Source of the DNA: Clostridia bacterium
Lineage (GTDB): Bacteria > Bacillota > Clostridia > TANB77 > CAG-508
Assembly: GCA_017524665.1 (NCBI GenBank)
Contig: JAFXVF010000015.1
Coordinates: forward strand, 1-64,000
DNA: 64,000 nucleotides
Reading direction: 5' to 3'
The notes below the pieces were generated by a model, which worked only from the letters and a program-made list of their open reading frames with translations, did not search any database and was not told the DNA's origin. Within the stretch, counting starts at the first letter, position 1; the number at the start of each line of letters is the position of its first letter. Position numbers and translations under genes: made by a program. This document shows positions 8,890-17,121 of the stretch, one piece after another.

Positions 8890-9654
8890 TTATTTTTTAA
8901 ATGCTGTAATTCCATAGTATCTTCTTATTAGTTTTATGCCTTTTGGCGTCGTATTTTCAGCTACATATTTGTTAAATATGTTTGGCTCAATCGCAATTCT
9001 TTCATATTCATTGTTATTTTCTTCAGATACTTCATCTAGAATTGGAGTTTTTACAAGCAATGCTAATAAATCTTCTTTTGTCTTATAATATTCAACAACA
9101 TGCAAAGGAATTAGTTCAACATCTTTAAATCCAGCATCAATTACTGCTTCATAATCAATTAAACTAATTGGTTTTGTGTCATTATATGCTTGTCCTCGTC
9201 CAAATATTTTCTTTAATTGCCAACAATCTAATTTGTCTACGCCTCTAATAATTAAATATCCACCACTTTTTAAGGTTTTATATATTTGTTTTGGATCTGT
9301 TACAGTATGACGTGCTGTTACTATATCAAAATAATCATCAGGAGTATTCATATTTAGGTTATCCATTACCCTGAAAGTAATATTATTCTTGCCACTTATA
9401 GCAAGGTTACGATTAGCAGATTCTATCATCTGTTCCGAAAAATCCGTACCTACAATTTCAGCACATTCAGGAAATCTTTTTAAAACTTTCATTCCATCTG
9501 CAGTTCCTAAATCTAAGATTTTAGAATTACTATTTGTGTGTTTCTTTATTTCATCTTCATAAATCCAATTAGTGTAAATTTCGCTTTCAAAATTTATATC
9601 ATCAAATGTCCAGTTAGCTAATTTGCTATAATAATCGTGTTCACTTATTTTCAT
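8890..9654 (-). CDS. SAM-dependent methyltransferase, class I
   Basis: 254 residues. Motif I is ILDLGTADG (about residue 46), followed by the acidic end of strand 2 (IVGTDFSE, about 70), motif II-like FDIVTARHTV (about 115) and the post-motif GGYLIIRG (about 138). The fold is the Methyltransf_11/25 type; the substrate cannot be told. The 70-residue C-terminal part is unassigned. Transcription starts just downstream of the terminator at 9669-9694, so it forms a unit separate from the PNPOx-like gene. Confidence 0.85.
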   Translation of the reverse strand: MKISEHDYYSKLANWTFDDINFESEIYTNWIYEDEIKKHTNSNSKILDLGTADGMKVLKRFPECAEIVGTDFSEQMIESANRNLAISGKNNITFRVMDNLNMNTPDDYFDIVTARHTVTDPKQIYKTLKSGGYLIIRGVDKLDCWQLKKIFGRGQAYNDTKPISLIDYEAVIDAGFKDVELIPLHVVEYYKTKEDLLALLVKTPILDEVSEENNNEYERIAIEPNIFNKYVAENTTPKGIKLIRRYYGITAFKK

Positions 9655-9668
9655 TTTGCATCTCCCTT

Positions 9669-9694
9669 AAAAAAATAAGGGCTAAAAAGCCCTT
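9669..9694 (-). terminator. rho-independent terminator
   Basis: AAGGGC/GCCCTT stem with a T tract on the minus strand, directly after the stop of the 9700-10092 gene. Confidence 0.8.
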
Positions 9695-9699
9695 TAAAA

Positions 9700-10092
9700 T
9701 TAGAATTTTATTGTTTTTGGTGGTTCTGTAAAAGAAGAAAAAGTTGCAGTTGCAGATTCAAAATACAATACAATTGTATTTGAATCATTTTCATCATACA
9801 TTCTTCTTAGGTTTGGATTTTTATCTAGCATATCTTTTTTGGCTTCGATTCTATCATCTGGAACTAATTTGCCAGAAACTCTTATCCATTTTCCGTCTTT
9901 AAATGCAGAAAGCTCGACATTATCATTTTCTTCAATTTGTTTAAATACGTCTTTTTTCTTGCCAGTTTGAATATACAAACGTCCCTCAAATATTTCTGCA
10001 GTACCAAAAGGCCTAACTCTAGGTTGAGTACCATCCATTGTTGCCAAATAATATACTCCACAATCTTTTAGAAATTTTTGAACCTCTTCCAT
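9700..10092 (-). CDS. pyridoxamine 5'-phosphate oxidase-like flavin-binding protein
   Basis: 130 residues, the usual length of the small split-barrel PNPOx-like family that binds FMN or F420 as a dimer. Visible family pattern: YYLATMDGTQPRVRPFG near residue 14, LYIQTGKKKDVFKQI near 38, then NVELSAF and WIRVSG. The natural substrate is unknown. It lies 18 bp downstream of the glycosyltransferase gene, so the two are probably one operon ending at the terminator at 9669. Confidence 0.85.
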   Translation of the reverse strand: MEEVQKFLKDCGVYYLATMDGTQPRVRPFGTAEIFEGRLYIQTGKKKDVFKQIEENDNVELSAFKDGKWIRVSGKLVPDDRIEAKKDMLDKNPNLRRMYDENDSNTIVLYFESATATFSSFTEPPKTIKF

Positions 10093-10110
10093 TTCTTCCT
10101 CCCAAATTTA

Positions 10111-11193
10111 TTAAAAATTCTTATGTATGTAATCAACTATTATATCTGTACCGCTGTTACATTCTGCTTTTAAAACGTTTTGCAAGCATTCATCTATTTT
10201 TTTACTTTCTATAAAATCATTCAATAAGTTATATATTTGACTTGGCTTTTCACATTTAAAGCCAAATCCATTATTGGTAACATATTTGTAATTATCATTT
10301 TCTTGTCCTAAAATATGACCCGTTACAACAATTGCGGTTCCGCTTCTAGCACCTTCTAAAAGCATATTTGGTCCTGCTTTTGCAAGCAAAATGTGTGCAT
10401 TATCTAGAAATTCATTCATATTCTTAACAAAGCTGTAAATTTTAATATCTTTTGATATTTCTCCCTGGTTTTGCATCTTTGTAAGAGTTTCATATAATCT
10501 TTCATCTCTACCACAAATAAAAGTAATAGATGCATTTTTTATCTTAGAAACTTCTTTTGCATATTTAATATTTTTTCTTAATTTAACAGATGGATTAACA
10601 AGCAATATGTTAATTTTACCATCAATTTTCTTTGCTACAGTTCTTCTTTCAATATCATCTCTTATAGGAAATCCTGAAACTAGTAATTTATTTTCACTTA
10701 TTCCTTTAGTAATATAATCTTGTTTTATCTCTTCTGTTGGAACAAAATGAAAATCAGCATTTTCGTCAAACCATACTCTTGGTGGATTAATAAGATCTAT
10801 TACGTCTATAAAAAATGGTGCTTTTATATTGTTTTTTCTCATAGTTTTAGAAATTGCTTTAGTAAACATACTATGAACTGAAATTACCAAATCTGGATTA
10901 AACTCATTTATTAACTTTAGCATTTTCTTTTTTCCTGTTGCATATACAATGCCATGTATTAGATTAGGAAATGCTTTTTGAATTAAATAACTAGTGTAAT
11001 AAAGCTTTGGCAATCTTGTTGTTACTGGAATATATGCATTTTCCAAAAGAAGCCCAAATTTTCCCATTGTTTCAAAGCTATCAACTTGTTTTGTTTCATA
11101 TCCAATTTTACGCAATTTATTTTCTAAAGCATTTGCAGCTGATTTATGACCAGTCCCTGTCCTTTCTGAAGTAAAAATCAATATTTTTTTCAT
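10111..11193 (-). CDS. MGDG synthase/UgtP-type glycosyltransferase (GT28)
   Basis: 360 residues. The N-terminal MGDG-synthase domain shows TSERTGTGHKSAANAL (about 8-23), where the GxGH pattern marks the family, then IPVTTRLPKLYYTSY. The C-terminal GT28 domain shows AGPNMLLEGARSGTAIVVTG (about 273-292), binding the nucleotide-sugar. Such enzymes add glucose or galactose to diacylglycerol at the inner face of the membrane to make glycolipids, also used as lipoteichoic-acid anchors. RBS before the ATG at 11193 is weak (AAGGGG). Confidence 0.85.
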   Translation of the reverse strand: MKKILIFTSERTGTGHKSAANALENKLRKIGYETKQVDSFETMGKFGLLLENAYIPVTTRLPKLYYTSYLIQKAFPNLIHGIVYATGKKKMLKLINEFNPDLVISVHSMFTKAISKTMRKNNIKAPFFIDVIDLINPPRVWFDENADFHFVPTEEIKQDYITKGISENKLLVSGFPIRDDIERRTVAKKIDGKINILLVNPSVKLRKNIKYAKEVSKIKNASITFICGRDERLYETLTKMQNQGEISKDIKIYSFVKNMNEFLDNAHILLAKAGPNMLLEGARSGTAIVVTGHILGQENDNYKYVTNNGFGFKCEKPSQIYNLLNDFIESKKIDECLQNVLKAECNSGTDIIVDYIHKNF

Positions 11194-11362
11194 ATAATCT
11201 AATCCCCTTATTTTTTAGACTATGTTTACATATAATTAATATCACAAATTATGCTTATTTTCAATACAAATAAATATTTATTTTTCTATACCTCATTTAC
11301 TCGATACATCAAAGAATTTTTTATTATTTTATTTCAAAAAAATTGAATGTTTTATACAAAAC

Positions 11363-11416
11363 TTGATTTTTATGTATACTAGTGTTATAATGTTGTATAA
11401 CAGCTTCAATGGAAGC
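11363..11416 (+). promoter_or_regulatory. promoter and 5'-end hairpin of the SH3 protein unit
   Basis: TTGATT (11363-11368), 17-bp spacer, TATAAT (11386-11391). The predicted transcript starts near 11398 and opens with a hairpin GCTTC-AATG-GAAGC (11403-11416). Similar hairpins at predicted 5' ends occur in other GC-richer units of the window. Confidence 0.75.
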
Positions 11417-11456
11417 ATGTGCTACCGCTTCGACAGCATGAAAAGGAGTGATTAGA

Positions 11457-12182
11457 ATGAAGCGGATCTTGGTAGCCTTCTTTGCCTTGGTGCTTGTGTT
11501 CGTCGCATGCATGTCTACTGCCCTCGCAGGTGACTACGATGCCTACCTCTACGGAGGTGACGGATATGAGTACGACCGGTATGGCGTTTGCTTGTGCACC
11601 CAGTGCACTATCCGCGCAACGCCTTCCACCAATGGCCAGAGCCTCGGCAGGTTGAGAAATGGTCAGTGCGTGACTATTGTTGGCCAGTATGGGACTTGGT
11701 ACATGGTTGACCTTGGAAAGCTTGGCATCAGCGCTGAGCAGGAGTACGGATTCGTTAAGAGCGGCCTTATTCATCCCGACCCGTATTGGGTGATGACGAC
11801 CAGCTACACGTATCTCTACACCACGCCTTGGTCAAGCTACACCCCCGAAAAGGAACGCAACGGAGAACAGTCGAATAGGGCTTTGCTTGTACTTGGAGAG
11901 AACGGATATTACTACGCCGTCCAGTGCGCGCAGAGCTCTCCCGGAACTTCGTTCGTTCGTATCGGTGATATCGGTGACTACAGCCATGGCCAGATGCTCT
12001 GGTTGATTGCCGAGCGGACAGAACTCAGGGACATGCCTGGAGGGGCTACGACCACAACTATTGACAGGTTCACGGTTGTGGAAATGATCGACGCGGTCGA
12101 CGAGTACGTTCGTGTTCGGTCGGTTGACGGCTCAAAGGATGGCTGGGTGTACACTCAGTTTGTCCAGAGAATTGCCAACTAA
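11457..12182 (+). CDS. secreted protein with two bacterial SH3 domains
   Basis: ATG at 11457 is chosen because AAGGAG lies 8 nt upstream; an in-frame GTG at 11448 overlaps that RBS. 241 residues. A signal peptide (MKRILVAFFALVLVF..., cleavage near ALA-G at about 24) leads into an SH3-type domain with TIRATPSTNGQSLGRLRNGQ (about 53-72) and a second with TELRDMPGG (about 189) and WVYTQF. Such domains bind peptidoglycan. GC-rich third positions set it apart from flanking genes. In-frame CGG occurs at codon 3 and at several later codons. Own promoter and terminator. Confidence 0.8.
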   Translation: MKRILVAFFALVLVFVACMSTALAGDYDAYLYGGDGYEYDRYGVCLCTQCTIRATPSTNGQSLGRLRNGQCVTIVGQYGTWYMVDLGKLGISAEQEYGFVKSGLIHPDPYWVMTTSYTYLYTTPWSSYTPEKERNGEQSNRALLVLGENGYYYAVQCAQSSPGTSFVRIGDIGDYSHGQMLWLIAERTELRDMPGGATTTTIDRFTVVEMIDAVDEYVRVRSVDGSKDGWVYTQFVQRIAN

Positions 12183-12195
12183 GCTCCAGGAGGGG

Positions 12196-12228
12196 TGCCA
12201 CGCTTTCGCAGTGTGGCATCTCTTTTTT
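12196..12228 (+). terminator. terminator of the SH3 protein unit
   Basis: TGCCAC/GTGGCA-type stem with GC-rich loop closure, followed by CTCTTTTTTT. Confidence 0.8.
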
Positions 12229-12298
12229 TATTAAAATTCTTTTATAGTTTTGATATTTGTGATACAATAAGAAAAAATCAAAAAGGATGGTTTTATAT

Positions 12299-13309
12299 AT
12301 GATTTCAAGAGACCAAAACCCTGACTTTTTAAATGAATTTCTTGACTATTCATCAGTAACCCTAAACAAATCACAGAATTCAATAAAAGAATATAATTAT
12401 GATATTGCCCTATTTCTAAGATTTATAAAATATCATTTTGGAATGGTAAAAGTAAATGACATTGAAGAAATAAAAACAATTCCTGTAAATGATTTAACTT
12501 TAGCTACCATTGAAAAAATAACATTAGATGATATAAGGGCATTTTTAGCATATTTAAGAAATACATATAACAGTAAACCTGCAACACTAGCAAGAAAAGC
12601 TTCTACTATACGTATCTTCTTTAAATATTTGTGCAATAAATCTAAAAAGATTTCAACAAATCCTGCACAAGAATTAGAAAATCCTAAATTAGATAAAAGA
12701 TTACCTAAATATTTAACTTTAGAACAAAGTGAAAAATTACTAGTTGCATCAAAAAGTACAGACACAAAGCATGGAAATCATGACAACCATGAACGTAATT
12801 TCGCTATAATTACTCTATTTCTTAATTGCGGAATGCGTCTTTCGGAATTAGTTGGAATAAATATTAATGATATAAACTTTTATGATAATAAATTAAATGT
12901 TATTGGAAAAGGAAATAAAGAACGCGCAATTTACCTTAACAATGCATGTGTGAAGGCTGTACAAGATTATATTGCAGTAAGGCCAAAAGAAGGCATAAAA
13001 TTAGACTCCAAAAATGCACTATTTTTAAGTGAACGAAGAGAACGTATAAGTAACAGAGCTGTTCAGTATATTGTAAAAGAAGAACTAAAAATTGCAGGCA
13101 TTGATCCAAATAAATACTCAGTACATAAGTTACGACATACAGCAGCTACACTTATGTATAAATACGGTAATGTTGATATAAGAGCTTTACAAGAGCTACT
13201 CGGGCATGAAAGTATTGCTACTACTGAAATATATACACATGTTGACAATGAACAAGTACGTGAAGCGGTCGAAAAGAATCCATTAAGTGATTTTGGAAAA
13301 AAGCAGTAG
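12299..13309 (+). CDS. tyrosine recombinase, XerC/XerD type
   Basis: 336 residues from the ATG at 12299, which has AAAGGA about 12 nt upstream; an in-frame ATG at 12287 overlaps the RBS. N-terminal SAM-like core-binding domain (about 10-120) and C-terminal catalytic domain with Arg in GMRLSEL (about 180), HKLRHTAATL (about 280), LLGHESIATTEIYTHV (about 305-320) including the Tyr nucleophile. AT-rich like the resident genes, no in-frame CGG. A second family member (50763-51644) lies in a conserved housekeeping cluster, so this one is either the second Xer subunit or an integrase-like relative. No attachment site recognised nearby. Confidence 0.85.
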   Translation: MISRDQNPDFLNEFLDYSSVTLNKSQNSIKEYNYDIALFLRFIKYHFGMVKVNDIEEIKTIPVNDLTLATIEKITLDDIRAFLAYLRNTYNSKPATLARKASTIRIFFKYLCNKSKKISTNPAQELENPKLDKRLPKYLTLEQSEKLLVASKSTDTKHGNHDNHERNFAIITLFLNCGMRLSELVGININDINFYDNKLNVIGKGNKERAIYLNNACVKAVQDYIAVRPKEGIKLDSKNALFLSERRERISNRAVQYIVKEELKIAGIDPNKYSVHKLRHTAATLMYKYGNVDIRALQELLGHESIATTEIYTHVDNEQVREAVEKNPLSDFGKKQ

Positions 13310-13331
13310 ATACTATTTCTACTGCTTTTTC
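13301..13331. terminator. bidirectional terminator
   Basis: AAGCAGTAGA/TCTACTGCTT stem overlapping the stop codon of the recombinase, with T runs on both strands; it can also serve the minus-strand LysM gene ending at 13350. Confidence 0.8.
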
Positions 13332-13349
13332 TCTACACACCCCTATATA

Positions 13350-13661
13350 TTATAAGCTTGGTATAATCAGTTCTTGCCCTGAATAAAGATTACTTGTTGA
13401 TAAATTATTTATTTCTTTTATATCTTTTATTATATATCTTATGTCTTTATCTGCATAATAGTCATTATTTGATAATTCTACTTCTGCTATCTCCCATAAT
13501 GTTTCGCCAGAAGACACATAAATTGTTTTTAAACTTGTTTCCATGTGAGATAGTGTATTTTTATTTCCCATTAAAGAAATAACTCCTAAAGTCAAAATAA
13601 CAATAATTAATATACTCATAGAAAATTTATTTGAAGATTTTTTTAAACTTTTATTTTTCAT
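13350..13661 (-). CDS. YneA-like LysM protein, probable SOS cell-division inhibitor
   Basis: 103 residues from the ATG at 13661 (TATGGAGG RBS 9 nt upstream). One N-terminal TM helix (about 14-31) and one LysM domain (about 48-102: IYVSSGETLWEIA ... LYSGQELIIP). This is the architecture of Bacillus YneA, which delays division during the SOS response. The promoter carries two LexA-like boxes (separate entry), which supports the role. No lexA is next to it in this window, unlike many Firmicutes. Alternative: an unrelated LysM wall protein. Confidence 0.7.
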   Translation of the reverse strand: MKNKSLKKSSNKFSMSILIIVILTLGVISLMGNKNTLSHMETSLKTIYVSSGETLWEIAEVELSNNDYYADKDIRYIIKDIKEINNLSTSNLYSGQELIIPSL

Positions 13662-13682
13662 TATAATACACCTCCATATTTG

Positions 13683-13738
13683 CGAACAAGTTTTCGTTCT
13701 TATGAAGTTATTATAATCGAACAAAGGTTTCTTGTCAA
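13683..13738 (-). promoter_or_regulatory. promoter with two LexA-like operators
   Basis: Minus-strand TTGACA (13738-13733), 17-bp spacer, TATAAT (13715-13710). Two boxes fit the Firmicutes LexA consensus CGAACNNNNGTTCG: CGAACAAGTTTTCG (13683-13696, 9 of 10) and CGAACAAAGGTTTC (13718-13731, 8 of 10). One lies in the spacer, the other just downstream of the start site, suitable for repression. Confidence 0.75.
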
Positions 13739-13809
13739 TACTTTTTTTAAAAAATATAAAAAATTTGTTTGTATATAATTAGCCCTTATTTAAATGATTT
13801 TTCTTAATC

Positions 13810-14934
13810 TTATCTCTTAAGTTTTAAAGTAACATCCTTCCTACCTTTCACAGTATTAATTGTAAAATGTATTGTTAAATTATCAGTTGCATCAAATTGT
13901 GTTAATGAAAATGTTTCTTTATAATGTAGTGAGCCATCTGAAAAATATATCATTACTGAATCTTCAGAATGAACTTCTTCTTTATAAAACACATTTCCAT
14001 TTTCATTTTCAATGTAAGCATTCTCTATCATTTTATTCTTCTGCTTTGTTCCCCATTCAAAAAAGTTTATATTGTCATCTTCCACTTCATCATAATAATA
14101 AAGTTCAAGTTTGCTACAAGTATTATAAACACTAAATGTAACATCTTTAATATCGGCTCCAATACTCTCATAAATGATATAATCTTGATATTCTCTATTT
14201 AAAAATTTTTCTGGAAGATTTATTACGGTTTCCCAAGCTCCGTTTAGAAATCCCTCTTCGTTATTATTTAGAACAGCTTTTATAACATTAAATTTAATAT
14301 TTAGAACTTTTGATTTCGGCAAATGTGACTGAGAGTATAAATTAACATTTACTTCTATACAATTGTCATCTTTATTTTGATCCTCAATGTTTATATTAGA
14401 TGCAACATTAAAATTAATATAGTTGAGGTTTAGATTATTTAAATTGCAGTACTCGTTAAATATTGCCTGATTATTGCAATATAAAATATTATTCATTTCA
14501 TCGGTTAAAATCATTTCATTTAAATATATTTCTTTTATGTCTGCAACATTTAAGCTGCTTCCAAACGACATAATCATATTAAAGTTAATGTTATTTTCAT
14601 CCATGGTAATACTTTGAATTTTAATATCGATATCTGACATTGTGTCAACTCTTTGGTTAATTTCTTCAATATACCCACTTTCTATTGCAGTATCTAATCC
14701 TTTGCTATTATTGAAAAATCTTAAAATAAATCTTTCAATCTCTCTTGCATAAGCTATTCCGCTTATTAGCATTAATCCACTTAGTAATGCAATAATAAAT
14801 TTACGTATATTAAATGAATTTATGCTTCTTTTATTTAATGCTGTAACAATTGCACTTGTATATGAATCAGGTTCGTATATGTTAGCGCTTAAAATAGCAT
14901 TAATTCTTCTATCCTCTTCATCTATTATATTCAT
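13810..14934 (-). CDS. membrane anti-sigma factor, DUF4179-like
   Basis: 374 residues. A cytoplasmic N-terminus of about 45 residues, one TM helix (about 46-63, KFIIALLSGLMLISGIAYA) and a large extracytoplasmic beta-rich domain. Its start overlaps the stop of the ECF sigma gene by 4 bp, the usual arrangement of a sigma factor and its anti-sigma. It would hold the sigma factor at the membrane until an envelope signal is sensed. The signal is unknown. AT-rich, no CGG in frame. Confidence 0.8.
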   Translation of the reverse strand: MNIIDEEDRRINAILSANIYEPDSYTSAIVTALNKRSINSFNIRKFIIALLSGLMLISGIAYAREIERFILRFFNNSKGLDTAIESGYIEEINQRVDTMSDIDIKIQSITMDENNINFNMIMSFGSSLNVADIKEIYLNEMILTDEMNNILYCNNQAIFNEYCNLNNLNLNYINFNVASNINIEDQNKDDNCIEVNVNLYSQSHLPKSKVLNIKFNVIKAVLNNNEEGFLNGAWETVINLPEKFLNREYQDYIIYESIGADIKDVTFSVYNTCSKLELYYYDEVEDDNINFFEWGTKQKNKMIENAYIENENGNVFYKEEVHSEDSVMIYFSDGSLHYKETFSLTQFDATDNLTIHFTINTVKGRKDVTLKLKR

Positions 14935-15449
14935 ATGCTTTCCTCCTTATAATTATTTTTAATCTTCATTTTTGCTCTAGCCAATTTTGTTTTAATAGTA
15001 TTTTCATTAATACCCAATATCTGGCTAATTTCCTTCGTTGTATAACATTCTAAATAATATAAAGTTACTATGATTCTTTCTTCATAGTTTAAGCATTTTA
15101 TCAATAGATAAAAATCCATATCATTTTCGCTTAAGTGCTCTGATTCATGTACTAAATAATTATCAATATCTTCTTCAAAAGTTATTTCATTCATTTTCTT
15201 CTTTTGATAAATTTTATTACATTTGTTAATTAAAATTTTGATTATCCAAGGTTTAAAGGATTCAATCTTCTTTAGTTTTTTGATGTTTTTAAAAGCTTCT
15301 ATCATTGTTTCTTGAATTGCATCATCTATATCATCATTGCTTACAATCCTCATCTTCGCTATTTTATATAAGTCGTGTTTTAACATTAATATTAAGTCAG
15401 TAAAAGCTTGTTCATCTCCATGCTGAGCCTTCAATACTAATTCTTCCAT
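14931..15449 (-). CDS. ECF-type RNA polymerase sigma factor
   Basis: 172 residues, normal for group 4 sigma factors. Region 2: DLYKIAKMRI ... DDIDDAIQETMIEAFKNI (about 27-56). Region 4: EERIIVTLYYLECYTTKEISQILGINENTIKTKLARAK (about 123-160, shown here in outline), with the helix-turn-helix. It pairs with the downstream anti-sigma and is probably autoregulated; no -35 AAC-type ECF promoter was confirmed upstream. RBS AAGGAG is present before the ATG at 15449. Confidence 0.88.
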   Translation of the reverse strand: MEELVLKAQHGDEQAFTDLILMLKHDLYKIAKMRIVSNDDIDDAIQETMIEAFKNIKKLKKIESFKPWIIKILINKCNKIYQKKKMNEITFEEDIDNYLVHESEHLSENDMDFYLLIKCLNYEERIIVTLYYLECYTTKEISQILGINENTIKTKLARAKMKIKNNYKEESI

Positions 15450-15542
15450 TTTTTACTCCTTATAATACTTTTTAAATTATAGCAATAGGGCCATAACTAG
15501 AAAGTTTTTTTGCATTAGTAATTACCTTTTTTTACCTAATTG

Positions 15543-15571
15543 TTTACATGTGCGTGAATATAATATATTAT
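15543..15571 (+). promoter_or_regulatory. promoter of the 15700-16176 unit
   Basis: TTTACA (15543-15548), 17-bp spacer, TATTAT (15566-15571). Confidence 0.65.
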
Positions 15572-15594
15572 TCACACTATACCAGTTGCAAATG

Positions 15595-15652
15595 ATTAAA
15601 GTCATGTATGGATTAGAACCTTAAAAAGTTCGAAACCCTATATGACTTTAAT
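15595..15652 (+). promoter_or_regulatory. long leader hairpin
   Basis: The arms 15595-15611 and 15636-15652 pair at 16 of 17 positions (one G-U). An inner GAAC/GTTC stem sits in the loop. It lies in the 5' leader of the secreted protein gene. T-rich sequence follows (TTGTTTT), so it may act as an attenuator; no known riboswitch class recognised. Confidence 0.6.
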
Positions 15653-15699
15653 TGTTTTAAAAGCTAGAGAGAGCTGATTGTATGGAAAGGAGAATGAAA

Positions 15700-16176
15700 A
15701 TGAAACTGCGGAATTCAATCATCTCGCTCGTACTCATGGTAATGCTCTTGGTATGCCCAATCACAAACGGGTTTGCTTCCGGTTTTGACACGTTCCCTCT
15801 CAATGCGTGGTACTTTGTAGGTTCTTTCTCTTTCACCAATTACAACATCACACCTGTGAAAACTGTGGAAGGACGCTATTTGACAATGATAGTGGACTTC
15901 TATAAGCCTACATGGGATGCTGGACTTGGTGAAGTAAAACTCACCATGGATGTATGGGACGCATATACCGGAGTATCAATCACTGGTCAGTTTGTTGTGG
16001 GCATCACATCTGGCACAACAGTCATTTCGGTTCCTATCTACAACTTGGATATGGGATATTCCGGAAGACAGGTTCAGATTTGGTTTGACGCGAGCTCTGC
16101 TGGTGCATCCAATGGTAACTACCGTTCAATTACGATTGACTACTACAGGGTCTACACCTCAAATTCTACCGTATGA
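15700..16176 (+). CDS. secreted protein of unknown function
   Basis: 158 residues from the ATG at 15700, chosen because AAAGGAG ends 7 nt before it; two upstream in-frame ATGs overlap or sit before that RBS. A signal peptide (about 1-27, ending GFASG) leads into a beta-rich domain with Trp/Tyr and alternating polar residues (WDAYTGVSITGQFVVGI, about 93-109), perhaps a beta-sandwich. GC-richer than neighbours, own promoter and terminator, + strand among minus genes. Codon 4 is CGG. No family recognised. Confidence 0.7.
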   Translation: MKLRNSIISLVLMVMLLVCPITNGFASGFDTFPLNAWYFVGSFSFTNYNITPVKTVEGRYLTMIVDFYKPTWDAGLGEVKLTMDVWDAYTGVSITGQFVVGITSGTTVISVPIYNLDMGYSGRQVQIWFDASSAGASNGNYRSITIDYYRVYTSNSTV

Positions 16177-16269
16177 TTCCTAGTAGCTGTCGTCTAAAGA
16201 ACAACGGAGCTGCCAAAGCCTAAGCATGTAGCTTGTAAGTAACCCCTCGTCTCCTCTCTCTGGCTTTTT

Positions 16270-16303
16270 CTGCTTCCCCCACACTAGGGGGAGGCAGTTT
16301 TTT
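16270..16303 (+). terminator. terminator of the 15700-16176 unit
   Basis: CTGCTTCCCCC against GGGGGAGGCAG (one mismatch) followed by TTTTTT. Confidence 0.85.
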
Positions 16304-16304
16304 G

Positions 16305-17018
16305 TTAAAGTCTATTTATTACTTTATACATTATCTCTTTAACTTTTGGCTTTTCATTTTCATCACAGAATAAATAACTTTGAATTATTTCTTTTGGACA
16401 TTTTTCAGACATGGTCTTAGTTGCAGATGTAATATTACACTTTACATTATTGACAGTAGTATTATGTTTTTCAGCAATTATTGGATATATGTTCTTATTC
16501 AAATTTCCACCTGAATAAATATATTTCTTTGTATAAATCTCATATATAGCCTCTGCCATATATTGTGTACCTACATATGAAAAATTATATTGTAATTTCT
16601 CTAATTCCTTTAATATTTTATTTTTTAGAATATTTTGAGTAGATACATTTTCGCCATTAGAAAATTCACGTATTGCATTTATAATTTGTTCTAATATAAC
16701 AGGCTTATTTATAACTTTTAATATGCAAGAATAATCTAATTCTTTATTACCTATGTTGTTTGTCATAGCAATTACAGACATTTTACCAGATGTTTTATTA
16801 TACTCTGAGGCAAAATCCAAGAACTTTAATGAAACATTATTCTTCAAATCACAATCTAATATTGCTAAATCAACTTTCTGTTTCTTAGCAATTTCAATTG
16901 CTTCTTTTACTGTATATGAAATACCACATAGATGAACATTCTTAACATTTTGCAATATTCCATTTACTATTCTCTTGCAAACAATCGGATCATTTTCAAT
17001 TATTAATACATTTATCAT
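16305..17018 (-). CDS. response regulator with Spo0A-like C-terminal domain
   Basis: 237 residues from the ATG at 17018 (AGGTGA upstream; a longer in-frame start lacks an RBS). Receiver domain: IIENDP (about 6-11, acidic pocket), LAILDCD with the likely phospho-Asp (about 55) and a Lys in the VINKPV segment (about 107). The C-terminal 100 residues match the Spo0A DNA-binding pattern: KELEKLQYNFSYVGTQYMAEAIYEI..., IYPIIAEKHNTTVNNVKCNI. Spo0A is the master regulator of sporulation, but the spacing and several residues are divergent, so this may be the lineage's Spo0A or a paralogue. It converges on the + strand unit ending at 16303. Confidence 0.75.
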   Translation of the reverse strand: MINVLIIENDPIVCKRIVNGILQNVKNVHLCGISYTVKEAIEIAKKQKVDLAILDCDLKNNVSLKFLDFASEYNKTSGKMSVIAMTNNIGNKELDYSCILKVINKPVILEQIINAIREFSNGENVSTQNILKNKILKELEKLQYNFSYVGTQYMAEAIYEIYTKKYIYSGGNLNKNIYPIIAEKHNTTVNNVKCNITSATKTMSEKCPKEIIQSYLFCDENEKPKVKEIMYKVINRL

Positions 17019-17072
17019 ATTATCACCTATTATAAAGAGTAAAATAGATGATAAAAAAGTTTCAAAAAACAT

Positions 17073-17105
17073 GAAAAAATCAGTATTTTTAAAAAATACT
17101 GATTT
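17073..17105 (-). terminator. terminator of the second ackA
   Basis: AAATCAGTATTTTT stem with its complement, T run on the minus strand, right after the ackA stop at 17122. Confidence 0.75.
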
Positions 17106-17121
17106 CCTAAAACATCCAGTT

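Noticed and set aside
15595-15652. Known riboswitch
   Set aside because: No conserved core of a class I can recognise; only a simple long hairpin.
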